A DNA stretch of 64,000 nt from UBA10649 sp965227045 (lineage in GTDB: Bacteria; Actinomycetota; Actinomycetes; S36-B12): positions 1,054,001 to 1,118,000 of the forward strand of contig OZ245718.1 in assembly GCA_965227045.1 (NCBI GenBank), given 5' to 3'. Each line of letters opens with the position of its first letter. The first letter of the stretch is position 1. Shown here piece by piece: positions 16,501 to 26,741 of the stretch. The translations under genes and the position numbers were made by a program. The notes beneath the pieces are model-generated. The model made no database searches and had not been told where the DNA came from. It saw only the letters and a list, made by a program, of their open reading frames with translations.

Positions 16501-17258
16501 CCGCCGTCCTGGAACTGCGCGAGGCATCACGCGTGTCCGGCTCCCGCGTCCGGCTGCATCCGACCTCGCTCGTCGTCGAGAGCGGCACCGTCACCGGCAT
16601 CATCGGCCGCAATGGCTCCGGCAAGTCGACGATGGTCGAGCTCATGTCATCCGAGCTCGCGCCGTCGCATGGCTCGGTTCTGATGAACGGCGACGATGCG
16701 AGCGGACTCACGCTCATCGAGCGTGCGCGACGCCGGGCAATCGTCAGCCAGGAGACCACCCTCGCGTTCCCGTTCAGTGTCCGCGAGGTCGTGTCGTGGG
16801 GTCGCACGCCGTGGCGGGGCACCGAGCACGCGAGCCATGACGAGGCGATCGTCGCGAGCGCGATCAGCGCCCAAGGACTCGATGAACTGGCCGACCGAAC
16901 CGTGACGGAACTGTCCGGAGGCGAACGCAAGCGCGTCCACCTCGCGCGGGTCGTCGCTCAGCAGTCGCCGTTGCTGCTGCTCGACGAGGCTGACTCCGAT
17001 CTCGATCTCGTCGGCCGTCGCGTTCTCGACGACCTGGTCGTCACGCACGCGCGTAGCGGGCGCACGGCGATCATCGTGAGCCACGACGTGAATCGACTCC
17101 TGCGGGTATGCGATCGATTCATCGTCATGCGCGGTGGCCGGATTCACGCGGAGGGCAGCCCGGCCGACGTGCTCACGGCGGCCACTCTCACCGAGGCCTT
17201 CGATGCGACGGTCGTCGTCGATGGATCGGGTGGCGACATGACCGTGCACTTGCCGTAA
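16497..17258 (+). CDS. hmuV: Haem ABC transporter ATP-binding protein HmuV
   Basis: ABC ATPase that powers HmuTU, 253 residues. Walker A GRNGSGKST near residue 36, signature LSGGERKRVHLAR, Walker B LLLLDEADSDLD and the H-loop histidine in IIVSHDVNRLL. It ends 6 bases before the convergent holA stop, leaving no room for a terminator between them. Confidence 0.92.
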   Translation: MTAVLELREASRVSGSRVRLHPTSLVVESGTVTGIIGRNGSGKSTMVELMSSELAPSHGSVLMNGDDASGLTLIERARRRAIVSQETTLAFPFSVREVVSWGRTPWRGTEHASHDEAIVASAISAQGLDELADRTVTELSGGERKRVHLARVVAQQSPLLLLDEADSDLDLVGRRVLDDLVVTHARSGRTAIIVSHDVNRLLRVCDRFIVMRGGRIHAEGSPADVLTAATLTEAFDATVVVDGSGGDMTVHLP

Positions 17259-17264
17259 CGGGCG

Positions 17265-18266
17265 CTACTGCTGGGCGGACGCCGACGTGCTCGCGACGAG
17301 GATCTCCATCGCGAGCAACTTCTGCTCGTTGTCCAGGCTCGACCCTTCGAGCACTCCGCCCTTGACCGCGCCGTCGGCGTCAGCAAGCGCGACGACGGCA
17401 ACTGCGAGGCGGCGCTGGTCACCGCTCCACCTGGCCCACTGCCGCCGCAGGGAATCGATCTTCCACGGCGGGGCTCCGGCCTCCTTCGCGGCAGCGGCCT
17501 GGGAGGTACCCGGCGGCAGGCCGCCGACCCGGACGAGCGTGCGCAGGCCTGAGGCGAGTGCGGTGACGGTGGCCGGGCCGACCCGACCGGCGTCCGAGGA
17601 GAGCATCGACAGGCGTAGCGACTTCACGGCGTCGACGTAACGGCGCTCCCAGACGGCATCGGCGATCGTGAACCCGGCAACCTCGGCGACGCCCGCGAAG
17701 TACTCGTGCACGTCGTCTATGTCGATCGGGTTGGCATCGACGTCGGCGCACAGTTGCGAAACACCCGCGGACAGGAGCCCAAGGTCCTGCCCCACGGACT
17801 CGTACAGCGCTGCCATGGCGCCGACCGTCGCCTTGCGCTTGTGCATGGCGAACTCGCGGGTGAGGAACTCCATGGTGGACTTTCCGCGCTTCACGGCCTG
17901 ACAGTCGACGACCTCAGCTCCGGCCGCCTTGATCGAGTCGAGAAGCGCCTTGCCCTTGACGCCGCCCGGATGCGTGAAGACGAGGAAGACGTTGTCGGGC
18001 AGGTCGCCGAGCACCTCGCGGACCGCGCTGGCGAGGCGGTCGTCGGCCCCATCGATGCCATTGACGACGACCACTCCCCCGTCGCCGAACAGATTCGGCG
18101 CGGTCGACTCGCGGAACTCCAGGACGGCCTCGTCGTCGCTCGCGTCGATGACCGACCGCTGGACGGAGGGGTCGGCAGCCCGCGCCGCGGCCGAGACACC
18201 GAGGACGGCCCGCTCGACAAGGAGACCCTCGGGGCCGATCGCGAGCGTGATGCGCGGGACGTCCAT
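17265..18266 (-). CDS. holA: DNA polymerase III subunit delta
   Basis: Clamp-loader subunit that opens the beta clamp. 333 residues, usual length. The N-terminal half has a degenerate AAA+ fold without a working P-loop (ITLAIGPEGLLVERAV, VVVVNGIDGADDRL), and the helical C-terminal collar domain includes FTIADAVWERR. The ATG at 18266 is used; earlier in-frame starts would run into comEC without conserved sequence. It follows comEA-comEC after 25 bases, the common actinobacterial order. Confidence 0.9.
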   Translation of the reverse strand: MDVPRITLAIGPEGLLVERAVLGVSAAARAADPSVQRSVIDASDDEAVLEFRESTAPNLFGDGGVVVVNGIDGADDRLASAVREVLGDLPDNVFLVFTHPGGVKGKALLDSIKAAGAEVVDCQAVKRGKSTMEFLTREFAMHKRKATVGAMAALYESVGQDLGLLSAGVSQLCADVDANPIDIDDVHEYFAGVAEVAGFTIADAVWERRYVDAVKSLRLSMLSSDAGRVGPATVTALASGLRTLVRVGGLPPGTSQAAAAKEAGAPPWKIDSLRRQWARWSGDQRRLAVAVVALADADGAVKGGVLEGSSLDNEQKLLAMEILVASTSASAQQ

Positions 18267-18291
18267 GGAGGCACTATGCCACTGGGCACCG

Positions 18292-20673
18292 TCATCGCCG
18301 CAGCACCACCGCGACGCCATCCGAGGTCGCGACCACGGCGACGTCGCCCGCCAGGTCGGTGCGGAGGACGAGCGCGCCCACCGCTTCCCACTCCGCGATG
18401 GTCTCGTCGGCCGGATGCCCGTAGGTGTTCCCTTCCCCGACGCTGATCAGCGCAACGGACGGTGCGGTCAGCGGCGCGAGTCGTGGGTCCTGGTCTCGCG
18501 ATCCGTGGTGCGGGACCTTGACCACGTCGAAGTGCGAACCCGTGAGATCGGGCAGGATCGCGGCCTGTGCGGCGAGTTCGACGTCACCGGTCAGCAGGAT
18601 GGATCTGCCTGCAACGTCCACGGTGAGCACGATGCTTGCGTTGTTCGGGACCGATCCCTCGTTGATGACGCGCCGCGGCCACAGTGCGCGCCATCGCAGA
18701 CCGCCGACAACTCGCTCGTCGCCCGCAGAGATCGGTATCACCGGGATACCCGCCTGCTCAGCAAGCTCGCTGACGGCGATCGCCTGCTCGATCGGCTCAC
18801 GTACGGGCGACACATAGATGGCGGGTACCGCCCGCCCGTGGAGGACGCCGACCAGCCCGTCGACGTGATCGGCGTGGAAGTGCGTGAGCACCACCGCAGA
18901 GACCGTGGATACCACCGCGTCATTGATGCAGCGATCGACCCGCTCGGGTTCAGGTCCCGCGTCGACGACCACGGCGGCGCCCTCCCCCGATCGCACCAGA
19001 AGCGCGTCGCCCTGGCCGACGTCGCACATGATGACGAACCAGCCGGGTGGGGGCCACGATCGGCGGTCGGGCGGCGACACCAGCCAGAGCAGTGTCGTCG
19101 CGAGTGCGAGCCCGACGGCGACACCGGCCAGCCTGCCCGGCACTCCACGCGGAAAGGCGCCGCGCAGCCACCGCAGCAGCAGCCAGCCCGACACCAGGAC
19201 GGCGACGACGGCGCCCACCCCGACCGGACCGCTCGGCCACGGAACGGTCGCGAGCGGGAGCGACGCGCCCGTGTGCGCGACCCAGGCGATCCACGAGGCT
19301 GGCCACGAGGCGAGAACGGCGAGTACATGTGCGAGGGCGGGCGCGACCGGGGAGGAGAGCGCGGCCAGCAGACCCAGCACCGTGACCGCCGGAACCACGG
19401 GCATCGCGATGAGATTCGCGGGCAGGGATACAAATCCGGTCGACGCACCCATGAGCAGCAGGATCGGCAGCGTCGACAGCTGCGCAGCGACGGTGATCGC
19501 GATGGCGTCACGCAGTACAGGCGGAAGCCTCCTCGTGAGCCGCCACCCATCCATCCCCGCTCGCACGGATGGCGCGAGCAGGACCAGGCCGGCGGTGGCG
19601 CCGACCGAGAGCGCGAAGGCCCACGACAGCGCCAGCGCTGTGCTCACGACGACGAGCACGAGCACCGAGGCGGCAAGCACCGACGGCCCGGCCCGTCGGC
19701 CGCCGACGAGCATGCCCGCGATCACGACGGCGCCCATGACCGCCGCGCGCAGCACGCTGGGCTGCGGGCCGACGAGGATGACGAAGAAGGCCAGGGCCGC
19801 AAGCGCGGCGCCGACGCGGGCGATCACGGGAAGCCCGAGGACGGTGACGATTGCCAGGACGACAACGACGATCACCGCGACATTTCCGCCCGACACCGCG
19901 GTCAAGTGCGACAGGCCGGTGACCCGCATCGCGCGGTCGAGGTCATCCGACTGCAGCGACTCGTCTCCGACGGCCAGGCCGGCGACCAGCGCTCCGCCAT
20001 CGGATGGCGTCCCGCCCAGAGCAGTCCTCAATCCGGATCGCATGCGGTGCGCCCAGTCGTCGACCACACCCGGCGCGGAGGTGACGACGGCCTCCCGAAT
20101 CGGCGTCAGCGATCCCGCCGCATCGACACCTGGAGCGACCGGGCCGAGCCGCCCCGACACCACGATCGAGCTGCCCGGCGATGGGACCGGCGAGTCCGCG
20201 GAGAGCCGAAGGACGAGCGGAAGGTCGACGGCGACGGCGACACCGCGCGACGAGATCCGGCTCGCCGTGAGCGGAACCTCGACGCGGACCGCCTGCTGCC
20301 ATGACGCACCGCCCGCCGATGTGCGGCGGCGTCCTTCACCCATGACCACGGCTTCGACCCTCGCCGTCGCGCGGGAACGCACCCACGTGGCGACGGGCTC
20401 GGCACTGATGGAGGCGGCGTGCGCGCACGCGGCCAGGCCACCGATGAGAAACGTGCCGATCACGAGCGCAACTGTCGCGCTGCGAAGTCCCCGGCCGGTC
20501 GACGCGAGAGTGACGCAGACCGCGATCAGCGCCACCAATCCCGCTATCGCGAGGATCGCGAGGAGGACCGCGCGACCCTGACGGTCAGGCTCCGACTGCG
20601 CGACGACGGTGCCAGCGACCAAGGCGCCGAGCCAGGCCGCGAGAGCGGGCAGCAGCAGGCGGCCGTCGATCAC
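18292..20673 (-). CDS. comEC: ComEC/Rec2 DNA-uptake channel protein
   Basis: Integral membrane protein for transport of single-stranded DNA during natural transformation, 793 residues. Domain order: N-terminal helices and DUF4131-like region (about 1-200); the Competence domain with many helices (about 230-530, GLSHLTAVSGGNVAVIVVVV); and a C-terminal metallo-beta-lactamase-like domain with THFHADHVDGL near residue 595. The GTG at 20673 overlaps the comEA stop as GTGA. Whether the organism is competent is not shown; actinobacteria often keep these genes without known transformation. Confidence 0.92.
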   Translation of the reverse strand: MIDGRLLLPALAAWLGALVAGTVVAQSEPDRQGRAVLLAILAIAGLVALIAVCVTLASTGRGLRSATVALVIGTFLIGGLAACAHAASISAEPVATWVRSRATARVEAVVMGEGRRRTSAGGASWQQAVRVEVPLTASRISSRGVAVAVDLPLVLRLSADSPVPSPGSSIVVSGRLGPVAPGVDAAGSLTPIREAVVTSAPGVVDDWAHRMRSGLRTALGGTPSDGGALVAGLAVGDESLQSDDLDRAMRVTGLSHLTAVSGGNVAVIVVVVLAIVTVLGLPVIARVGAALAALAFFVILVGPQPSVLRAAVMGAVVIAGMLVGGRRAGPSVLAASVLVLVVVSTALALSWAFALSVGATAGLVLLAPSVRAGMDGWRLTRRLPPVLRDAIAITVAAQLSTLPILLLMGASTGFVSLPANLIAMPVVPAVTVLGLLAALSSPVAPALAHVLAVLASWPASWIAWVAHTGASLPLATVPWPSGPVGVGAVVAVLVSGWLLLRWLRGAFPRGVPGRLAGVAVGLALATTLLWLVSPPDRRSWPPPGWFVIMCDVGQGDALLVRSGEGAAVVVDAGPEPERVDRCINDAVVSTVSAVVLTHFHADHVDGLVGVLHGRAVPAIYVSPVREPIEQAIAVSELAEQAGIPVIPISAGDERVVGGLRWRALWPRRVINEGSVPNNASIVLTVDVAGRSILLTGDVELAAQAAILPDLTGSHFDVVKVPHHGSRDQDPRLAPLTAPSVALISVGEGNTYGHPADETIAEWEAVGALVLRTDLAGDVAVVATSDGVAVVLRR

Positions 20674-21479
20674 ACCCGCACGAGGGGGCGCAGGCGCGCG
20701 AGGGTGGCGTCGCCGATCCCGCTGACCTCGCCGAGCTCGTCGACCGATCGGAACGGCCCGTTCGCCGTGCGCCATTCCAGGATCCGGCCGGCTAGGACCG
20801 GTCCCACTCCGGGCAGTCCCTCGAACGCGGCGCCGTCTGCCGCGTTCAGGTCGAGAACCGGTGGTCCGGAGGCAACGGGCGGTGATCCCGAGGCTGCGGC
20901 CGGTGCGTCGCTGACGACGATCTGCTCGCCGTCGACGAGGATCCGAGCCAGATTCACGCTGTCCGCGGCCCGCTTCCGGGTGACTCCCCCGGCAGCGGCG
21001 ATCGCGTCCGCCACGCGCGCTCCGGCCGGCAGCGTGATAAGGCCGGGCTGGGCGACGAGTCCGGCGACATGAACCACGACCTGCGATGCAACGACTGGCG
21101 TGCTGCTGGGTGACGTGGACTGCTCGACGGTCGAGCCCGCGATGGGCACCCCCGTCGCCACCACGACCGGGGCGGCGACCACCTCCCGCGGTCGGCCCGA
21201 CCACCACCACCACGCGGTCACCGCCAGGCAGATCGAGACGAGGATCACCAGCGCCCGCACCGCGGGCCGGCCCCAGGGTCCAACCCGAATGCGCCGTGGA
21301 CCGGTGTCGTCGCTGAGCACGCTCTGCCAGGGATCGGGCGGGGCGGGTCCGCTGCCGTCGGTGGGTGCGTCGGGACCGGACGGCGGCGGACGCCACTGGC
21401 GCGCCAGTCGCTCAAGGCGCTCCGTCGCCGCTGCCTCGATCGCTCGAGCGGACTCGGACCGTCGGCCGAACCATCCCAT
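20670..21479 (-). CDS. comEA: ComEA-like DNA-binding protein
   Basis: A 269-residue membrane-anchored DNA-binding protein. A cytosolic N-terminus of about 85 residues is followed by one hydrophobic helix (ALVILVSICLAVTAWWWW), an SLBB-like domain (VHVAGLVAQPGLITLPAG, DAIAAAGGVT) and a C-terminal helix-hairpin-helix pair (DLNAADGAAFEGLPGVGPVLA). This is the usual ComEA layout and it precedes comEC with overlap. The long cytosolic, arginine-rich N-terminus is typical of actinobacterial versions. Confidence 0.9.
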   Translation of the reverse strand: MGWFGRRSESARAIEAAATERLERLARQWRPPPSGPDAPTDGSGPAPPDPWQSVLSDDTGPRRIRVGPWGRPAVRALVILVSICLAVTAWWWWSGRPREVVAAPVVVATGVPIAGSTVEQSTSPSSTPVVASQVVVHVAGLVAQPGLITLPAGARVADAIAAAGGVTRKRAADSVNLARILVDGEQIVVSDAPAAASGSPPVASGPPVLDLNAADGAAFEGLPGVGPVLAGRILEWRTANGPFRSVDELGEVSGIGDATLARLRPLVRV

Positions 21480-21566
21480 TCGGGCACGGTAGGCACGACG
21501 AGACCGCGAACGTCATCGTCGAGCTCGCCTGTGGAGCACCCGGCGGCTCCTGCCGACTGTGGACCG

Positions 21567-22166
21567 CTACGGCCGCAGTTGGTGCCAGGCCTCGCGCACG
21601 TTGCGCTGATGACGGACGAGAACGATCGCGGCGAGGATCACCGCGAACCACATGTCGGCCTGGTCGGTCCAGCCCGTCCACCAGCCGACCACACCGCTGA
21701 TAGCGAGCGCGACGGCACCGAGCACTGCGCCGAGGCCGACGCGATGCCAGATCAGTACCCCGATGCCGAATGCGATGAGAACGGGGATCGCGAGGAGGGG
21801 CTGCACGCCGAGAATCGCACCAAGGGTCGTAGCAACCCCCTTGCCGCCGCGCCCCTTGAGATAGGGCGATGTGATGTGCCCGAGGACCGCCGAGAGTCCG
21901 GCGACCTCGCCCGCCGTCTGGCCGCCGAGGATCCCGAACACCACGGCCGGAATGAATCCCTTGAGGATGTCGAGCGCGCCGACGAGCACTCCCCAGCGCG
22001 GACCGAGGACTCTCCCCACGTTGGTGGCGCCGGGATTGCCCGACCCCGAACCCCGCAGGTCGACGTGGAAAACCTTCGCGATGATCGCGGCGGGGTTGAC
22101 GGCGCCGAGCGCGTAGCCGACGACCGCGGCGAGCACCCACCACACGGGCTCGGGGAGATCGCTCAC
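21567..22166 (-). CDS. plsY: Glycerol-3-phosphate acyltransferase PlsY
   Basis: Membrane acyltransferase that uses acyl-phosphate to make lysophosphatidic acid, the first phospholipid step. 199 residues with five or more hydrophobic segments. PlsY motifs are present: DLRGSGSGNPGATNVGR (motif 1), YLKGRGGKGVATTLG (motif 2) and VLVRHQRNVREA near the end. The GTG at 22166 overlaps the degV stop as GTGA. It is the last gene of the leuS-initiated run. Confidence 0.94.
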   Translation of the reverse strand: MSDLPEPVWWVLAAVVGYALGAVNPAAIIAKVFHVDLRGSGSGNPGATNVGRVLGPRWGVLVGALDILKGFIPAVVFGILGGQTAGEVAGLSAVLGHITSPYLKGRGGKGVATTLGAILGVQPLLAIPVLIAFGIGVLIWHRVGLGAVLGAVALAISGVVGWWTGWTDQADMWFAVILAAIVLVRHQRNVREAWHQLRP

Positions 22167-23026
22167 TCTGCGACAGTTCCAGGTCTGGGAGCGACGACGA
22201 CGGCGACCATCCCCGGCCCAACGTGCGCGCCCACCACACCGCCGACCGGGCATTCAACAACCGACGCCTCAGGAAGTCGCTCGCGCAGGCGCGTGGCCAG
22301 GGCGTCGGCGCGCTCGGGCGAAGCCAGATGCTGCACCGCGATATCGACGGGCACCTCGCCAGCCGCAGTCACGGCGAGTTCCTCGAGTCGGGCCAGTGCC
22401 CGACCGGAGGTGCGCACCTGCTCGAGCGGAGCGACGTGGCCGTCGACCAGTTGCAGCAGCGGCTTCACCTTCAGCGCCTGCCCTACTGCCGCACGCGCCG
22501 AGCTGATCCGCCCGCCGCGACGCAGGTACTCCAGAGTGTCGACATAGAAGAACACCCACGACGACTCCGCCCGGTGCTCGATGATCGCGGCGACCTCGTC
22601 TGCGGTGCCTCCGCGCGCCGCGACCTCGGCACCGCTCAGCACGGCGAAGCCCAGACCCATCGCGATGCTTCGGCTGTCGACGACTCGCACCGGCACGGCG
22701 CAGTCCTTGGCCGCCATCACGGCGGACTCGTACGTCGCCGAGATGGCTGCGGACAGCGTGGCGACGACGATCTGCGTTGCGCCCGAGTCGACGGCAACGT
22801 CGTAGGCCTGCTCGAATCGCACTGGCGATGGTCGAGAGGTCGTCACCGGCTGCCACTGGCTCAGGGCCTCCGCGACGCGCTGGGCCTGGGTGTCCTCTGT
22901 CTCGTCGAACGACTGCCCGCCGACGATCACCTGCACGGGAACGATGCCGATGCCACGCTCGGCAGCCCAGCCCGACGGGAGGTAGCACGTCGAGTCGGTG
23001 ATGACGACTACGCGCTCCTCCGGCAT
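22163..23026 (-). CDS. DegV family fatty-acid-binding protein
   Basis: A 287-residue DegV protein, beginning VVVITDSTCYLPSGWA, with the T.SRPSPV..EQAYD ligand loop near residue 60 and the second domain RGGRISSARAAVGQALKVKPLL. Members bind a fatty acid and, in Gram-positives with FakA, present it for phosphorylation. The plsY neighbour makes a lipid role consistent; no fakA lies in the window. The ATG at 23026 is 9 bases past the stop of the YcaQ-like gene. Confidence 0.9.
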   Translation of the reverse strand: MPEERVVVITDSTCYLPSGWAAERGIGIVPVQVIVGGQSFDETEDTQAQRVAEALSQWQPVTTSRPSPVRFEQAYDVAVDSGATQIVVATLSAAISATYESAVMAAKDCAVPVRVVDSRSIAMGLGFAVLSGAEVAARGGTADEVAAIIEHRAESSWVFFYVDTLEYLRRGGRISSARAAVGQALKVKPLLQLVDGHVAPLEQVRTSGRALARLEELAVTAAGEVPVDIAVQHLASPERADALATRLRERLPEASVVECPVGGVVGAHVGPGMVAVVVAPRPGTVAE

Positions 23027-23035
23027 GACGGCACC

Positions 23036-24235
23036 CTATTCGCCGGAGGCGAGCGCATTCCTGAGCTTGTCCGCACTGGCCGCTGGCACTACGTCGCCGA
23101 TGGCCACGTCGGTGCAGCCCACCCAGGTGGCGGCCTCGCGCAGCGCTCGAACGGTGCCGTGAATCGCCTGGGCGGACGAGGTCTCCAGCGTGATGCGACG
23201 GCCGATGAGGGTCGTGCCCTCGCGCTTGGGGTCCACGCGTGCGACGAGACGGCCCTGGTGGAGAACGGGCATGGCGAAGTAGCCGTGGACCCGCTTGGGC
23301 TCGGGCGTGTAGGCCTCGAGGCGGTGGGTCATGCCGAAAATGCGCTCGGTGCGCGGGCGGTGCCACACGATCGGATCGAACGGCGACAGCAAGGTGGTGC
23401 GATGGCGATCGCGCTGGTCGACCGACAGCCAGTCGATCGCCTCCTGGGTCGCCCAGGTGCGCGGCCAGCCCTTGACCTTCACCTCGACGAGTCCGACGGC
23501 GTCGGCGTGCGTGATGACCGCCATGTTGAGAATCCGGTGAACGTCGGAGATATCGCCAGCCGTGCCGATGCCCATCACCCGAGCGCCCGCGGCTACGAGT
23601 GCGATGTTGCACTCCTCGTCGGTGCGGTCGTCGTGCAGGTACTGCTCGGGCACGGCGCGCTCGGCGAGGTCGTAGGTGCGACGCCAGCCGACGCGTTTCG
23701 TGACAACCACCTGGCCGACGTCGAGCAGTGACTCGAGGGCGATCTTGGAGTCCGACCACTCCCACCACTCGCTGCCACTCTTGGCGCCGCCGACATCGCT
23801 TGTGGTGATCGGCCCGGAATCGCGAATGGTGGCGAGCAGCGCGGCGAGGTCCTTCTTCGGCACGCCGTGCCAGCGCTGACCCTTGCGCATGTAGTGCCGG
23901 CGACGGAACGCGAAGTCCGGCCACAACTCCATCGGCAGGATGCACGCCGCGTGCGACCAGTACTCGAACGCGTGGTTGTCGCTCCAGTAGGCGTTCTCGA
24001 TCGCCGCGCGACGCACCGCGCCGAAGCGCGAGTAGGCGATCAGTTCATGCGACCGCGCGAGAACGGAGATCGTGTCGAGCTGCACCGCGCCGAGATCGCT
24101 GAGCATCCCGCGCACAATCGTCGACTGCCGCTTCGCGGACGCCTTCTGCGCGACCGCCGGCGTGGGCTCGTTCGAGAGCAGTCCGGAAGCGCGCAGCGCG
24201 ATGCGGCGCGCGTCGTCCGGTGAGATCTCGATCAT
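23036..24235 (-). CDS. YcaQ/AlkZ-like winged-helix DNA glycosylase
   Basis: A 399-residue protein of the YcaQ (DUF1006) family, whose members unhook DNA crosslinks and excise alkylated bases. The catalytic Q-x-D motif is present in GAVQLDTISVLARSHE near residue 55. Repeated winged-helix domains make up the rest, with FDPIVWHRPR and GYFAMPVLHQGRLVARVDPK in the C-terminal half, as in the family. It starts at ATG 24235, 13 bases after leuS, and was probably transcribed with it. Confidence 0.85.
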   Translation of the reverse strand: MIEISPDDARRIALRASGLLSNEPTPAVAQKASAKRQSTIVRGMLSDLGAVQLDTISVLARSHELIAYSRFGAVRRAAIENAYWSDNHAFEYWSHAACILPMELWPDFAFRRRHYMRKGQRWHGVPKKDLAALLATIRDSGPITTSDVGGAKSGSEWWEWSDSKIALESLLDVGQVVVTKRVGWRRTYDLAERAVPEQYLHDDRTDEECNIALVAAGARVMGIGTAGDISDVHRILNMAVITHADAVGLVEVKVKGWPRTWATQEAIDWLSVDQRDRHRTTLLSPFDPIVWHRPRTERIFGMTHRLEAYTPEPKRVHGYFAMPVLHQGRLVARVDPKREGTTLIGRRITLETSSAQAIHGTVRALREAATWVGCTDVAIGDVVPAASADKLRNALASGE

Positions 24236-24248
24236 CGAGCGGAGGTAA

Positions 24249-26741
24249 TCACACAGGTACGACGTTTACGAGCTTCGGCGCCCGCACGATCACCGTGCGG
24301 ATCTCGCGGCCCTCAAGAGCCTTCACGAGTCCGTCGGACGCGAGCGCCAGCTCGCGCAGCTCGTCCTCGGTGATCGTTGGCGATACCTCGAGGCGGTCGC
24401 GCACCTTGCCCGCGACCTGGACGATGCACGTGACGGTCTCCTCGACCAGCAGCGCCGGGTCGACCTCGGGCCAGCCAGCCAGGGCGACAGCCGGCTCGTG
24501 GCCGAGACGGTTCCACATGTCCTCGGCCGTGTACGGCGCGACGAGGGACAGCATGATGGCCACCGCTTCGGCCGCCTCCCGGACCGCCGGGTCGGCGGGT
24601 CCGCAGCCGGAGTCGATCGCCTTGCGGGTGACGTTCACCAGTTCCATCGCACGAGCGACGGCGACGTTGAAGCGCAGCGACTCCACAGCGATGCCCGACT
24701 CGGACACGGCTCGATGGGTGGCCTTGCGCAACTCGACATCGCCGGTCGTGAAGTCCACGCCCGGCGCACTCGTCACGTCACCGGCCAGGCGCCAGGCGCG
24801 GGCGAGGAAGCGCTTCGAGCCAACGGGCGAGACCTCGGCCCAGTCGATGTCGTCTTCGGGCGGTCCGGCGAACACCATCGACAGGCGCAGCGCGTCCACG
24901 CCGTGCTCGGCCAGTTCGTCAGACAGCCGCACCAGGTTCCCGCGCGACTTGCTCATCGCCGAGCCGTCCATCTGCACCATGCCCTGATTCAGCAGGCGCG
25001 AGAACGGCTCGGTGAAGTCGACCATGCCCATGTCGAACAGGACCTTGGTGAAGAACCGCGAGTACAGCAGGTGCAGGATCGCGTGCGTGACGCCGCCGAC
25101 GTACTGATCGGCGGGTAGCCACTCGCGAACGGCCTCGGGATCGAAGGGCTGCGTGTCGTCGTGGGGGCTCGCGTAGCGCAGGTAGTACCAGGACGAGTCG
25201 ACGAACGTGTCCATCGTGTCGGTGTCGCGCAGTGCAGGACCTCCGCACGTGGGGCACGTGGTGTTGACCCAGTCGGTAGCGGCGCCCAGGGGCGAGGTGC
25301 CCTTCGGCTTCAGGTCCAGGCCCTCGGCAGGTGGCAGTTTCACGGGCAGCTGGTCGAGCGGGACGGCGACCTCGCCGTGATCCGGGCAGTGGATGATCGG
25401 GATCGGCGTGCCCCAGTAGCGCTGGCGGGAGATCAGCCAGTCGCGCAGCCGGTAGTTGATCGAGGGCTCACCGGTTCCGCGCTCGACGAGAACATCGATG
25501 ATCGCGGCGATGGCGTCGGCCTTGTCGAGTCCGTCGAGGGGGCCGGAATTGACGTGCGGTCCGTCGTCGCCGGTGGCGATGCCCGTGGCGATCGGGTCCT
25601 CGTCGGACTCGACGACTACGCGGACCGGCAGGTTGAAGGTGCGGGCGAAGTCCAGGTCGCGCTGATCGTGCGCCGGCACGGCCATGATCGCGCCCGTGCC
25701 GTAGTCGGACAGCACGTAGTCGGACGCCCACACCGGGATGCGCTCGCCGTTGACGGGGTTGATCGCGTACCGCTCGAGGAACACGCCGGTCTTCGCACGC
25801 GAGGAGTCCATGCGGTCGATGTCCGACTCGCGCTTGACGCCCTCGAGGTACTCGTCGAACGCCGCCTGCGCGGACGTGCCCGCGGCGAGCTCGGCCGCGA
25901 GGTCGGAGTCTGCGGCAACGACGAAGAACGTCGCGCCGTACAGGGTGTCCGGACGCGTCGTGTAGACGGTGACCGGCTCGTCGCGACCCTCGATCTCGAA
26001 GGCGACCTCCGCACCGGTCGAGCGACCGATCCAGTTCTTCTGCATCAGCAGGACCTTGTCGGGCCACGCACCCTCGAGCTGCTTCATGTCATCGAGCAGG
26101 CGGTCCGCGTAGTCGGTGATGCGCAGGTACCACTGCGTCAGCTTCTTCTTGGTGACGAGCGTGTCGCAGCGCTCGCAGCGGCCGGCGACAACCTGCTCGT
26201 TGGCCAGAACAGTCTGGTCGAACGGGCACCAGTTGACGGCGCTGTCCTTGCGATACGCCAGACCGCGCTCGAACATCTGGATGAAGAACCACTGGTTCCA
26301 CTTGTAGAACTCGGGGTCGCACGTGTTGAACGTGCGGTCCCAGTCGAACGAGCAGGCGTAGTGGCGCATCGACGACTTCTGCTGCGCGATGTTCTCGTAG
26401 GTCCAGATGATCGGGTCTTCATTGCGCTTGATCGCCGCGTTCTCCGCGGGCAGGCCGAAGGCATCCCAGCCGATGGGATGCATGACGTTGAAGCCCTTCT
26501 GCACCCAATAGCGGGCGATGACATCTCCCAGCGCGTACGCCTCGGCGTGGCCCATGTGCAGGTCCCCTGAGGGGTACGGGAACATGTCGAGGATGTATTT
26601 CTTGGGGCGCTGATCATCCGGGCGACCCGAGCGGAATGGCGCGAGCTCGTCCCACACCGGGAGCCAGCGCTCCTGGATGGCCATGACGTCGTAGGCCTCG
26701 CGCTCCTCGGCGCCGCGAACCTCGTCGGTGGTGCTGCTCAT
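24249..26741 (-). CDS. leuS: Leucyl-tRNA synthetase
   Basis: Class I aminoacyl-tRNA synthetase charging tRNA-Leu, 830 residues, bacterial-type length. The HIGH motif appears as SGDLHMGHAEAYALGD near residue 60, the zinc/CP1 editing domain spans about 225-420, and KMSKS is AMSKSRGNLV near residue 580. The C-terminal anticodon-binding domain is complete. The upstream 89 bases have no T-box structure. It heads the leuS-YcaQ-degV-plsY run. Confidence 0.97.
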   Translation of the reverse strand: MSSTTDEVRGAEEREAYDVMAIQERWLPVWDELAPFRSGRPDDQRPKKYILDMFPYPSGDLHMGHAEAYALGDVIARYWVQKGFNVMHPIGWDAFGLPAENAAIKRNEDPIIWTYENIAQQKSSMRHYACSFDWDRTFNTCDPEFYKWNQWFFIQMFERGLAYRKDSAVNWCPFDQTVLANEQVVAGRCERCDTLVTKKKLTQWYLRITDYADRLLDDMKQLEGAWPDKVLLMQKNWIGRSTGAEVAFEIEGRDEPVTVYTTRPDTLYGATFFVVAADSDLAAELAAGTSAQAAFDEYLEGVKRESDIDRMDSSRAKTGVFLERYAINPVNGERIPVWASDYVLSDYGTGAIMAVPAHDQRDLDFARTFNLPVRVVVESDEDPIATGIATGDDGPHVNSGPLDGLDKADAIAAIIDVLVERGTGEPSINYRLRDWLISRQRYWGTPIPIIHCPDHGEVAVPLDQLPVKLPPAEGLDLKPKGTSPLGAATDWVNTTCPTCGGPALRDTDTMDTFVDSSWYYLRYASPHDDTQPFDPEAVREWLPADQYVGGVTHAILHLLYSRFFTKVLFDMGMVDFTEPFSRLLNQGMVQMDGSAMSKSRGNLVRLSDELAEHGVDALRLSMVFAGPPEDDIDWAEVSPVGSKRFLARAWRLAGDVTSAPGVDFTTGDVELRKATHRAVSESGIAVESLRFNVAVARAMELVNVTRKAIDSGCGPADPAVREAAEAVAIMLSLVAPYTAEDMWNRLGHEPAVALAGWPEVDPALLVEETVTCIVQVAGKVRDRLEVSPTITEDELRELALASDGLVKALEGREIRTVIVRAPKLVNVVPV

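Noticed and set aside
17929..20304. Long plus-strand open frames opposite comEC.
   Set aside because: Shadow frames: the composition is Arg/Pro/Asp-rich and the comEC frame has clear motifs.
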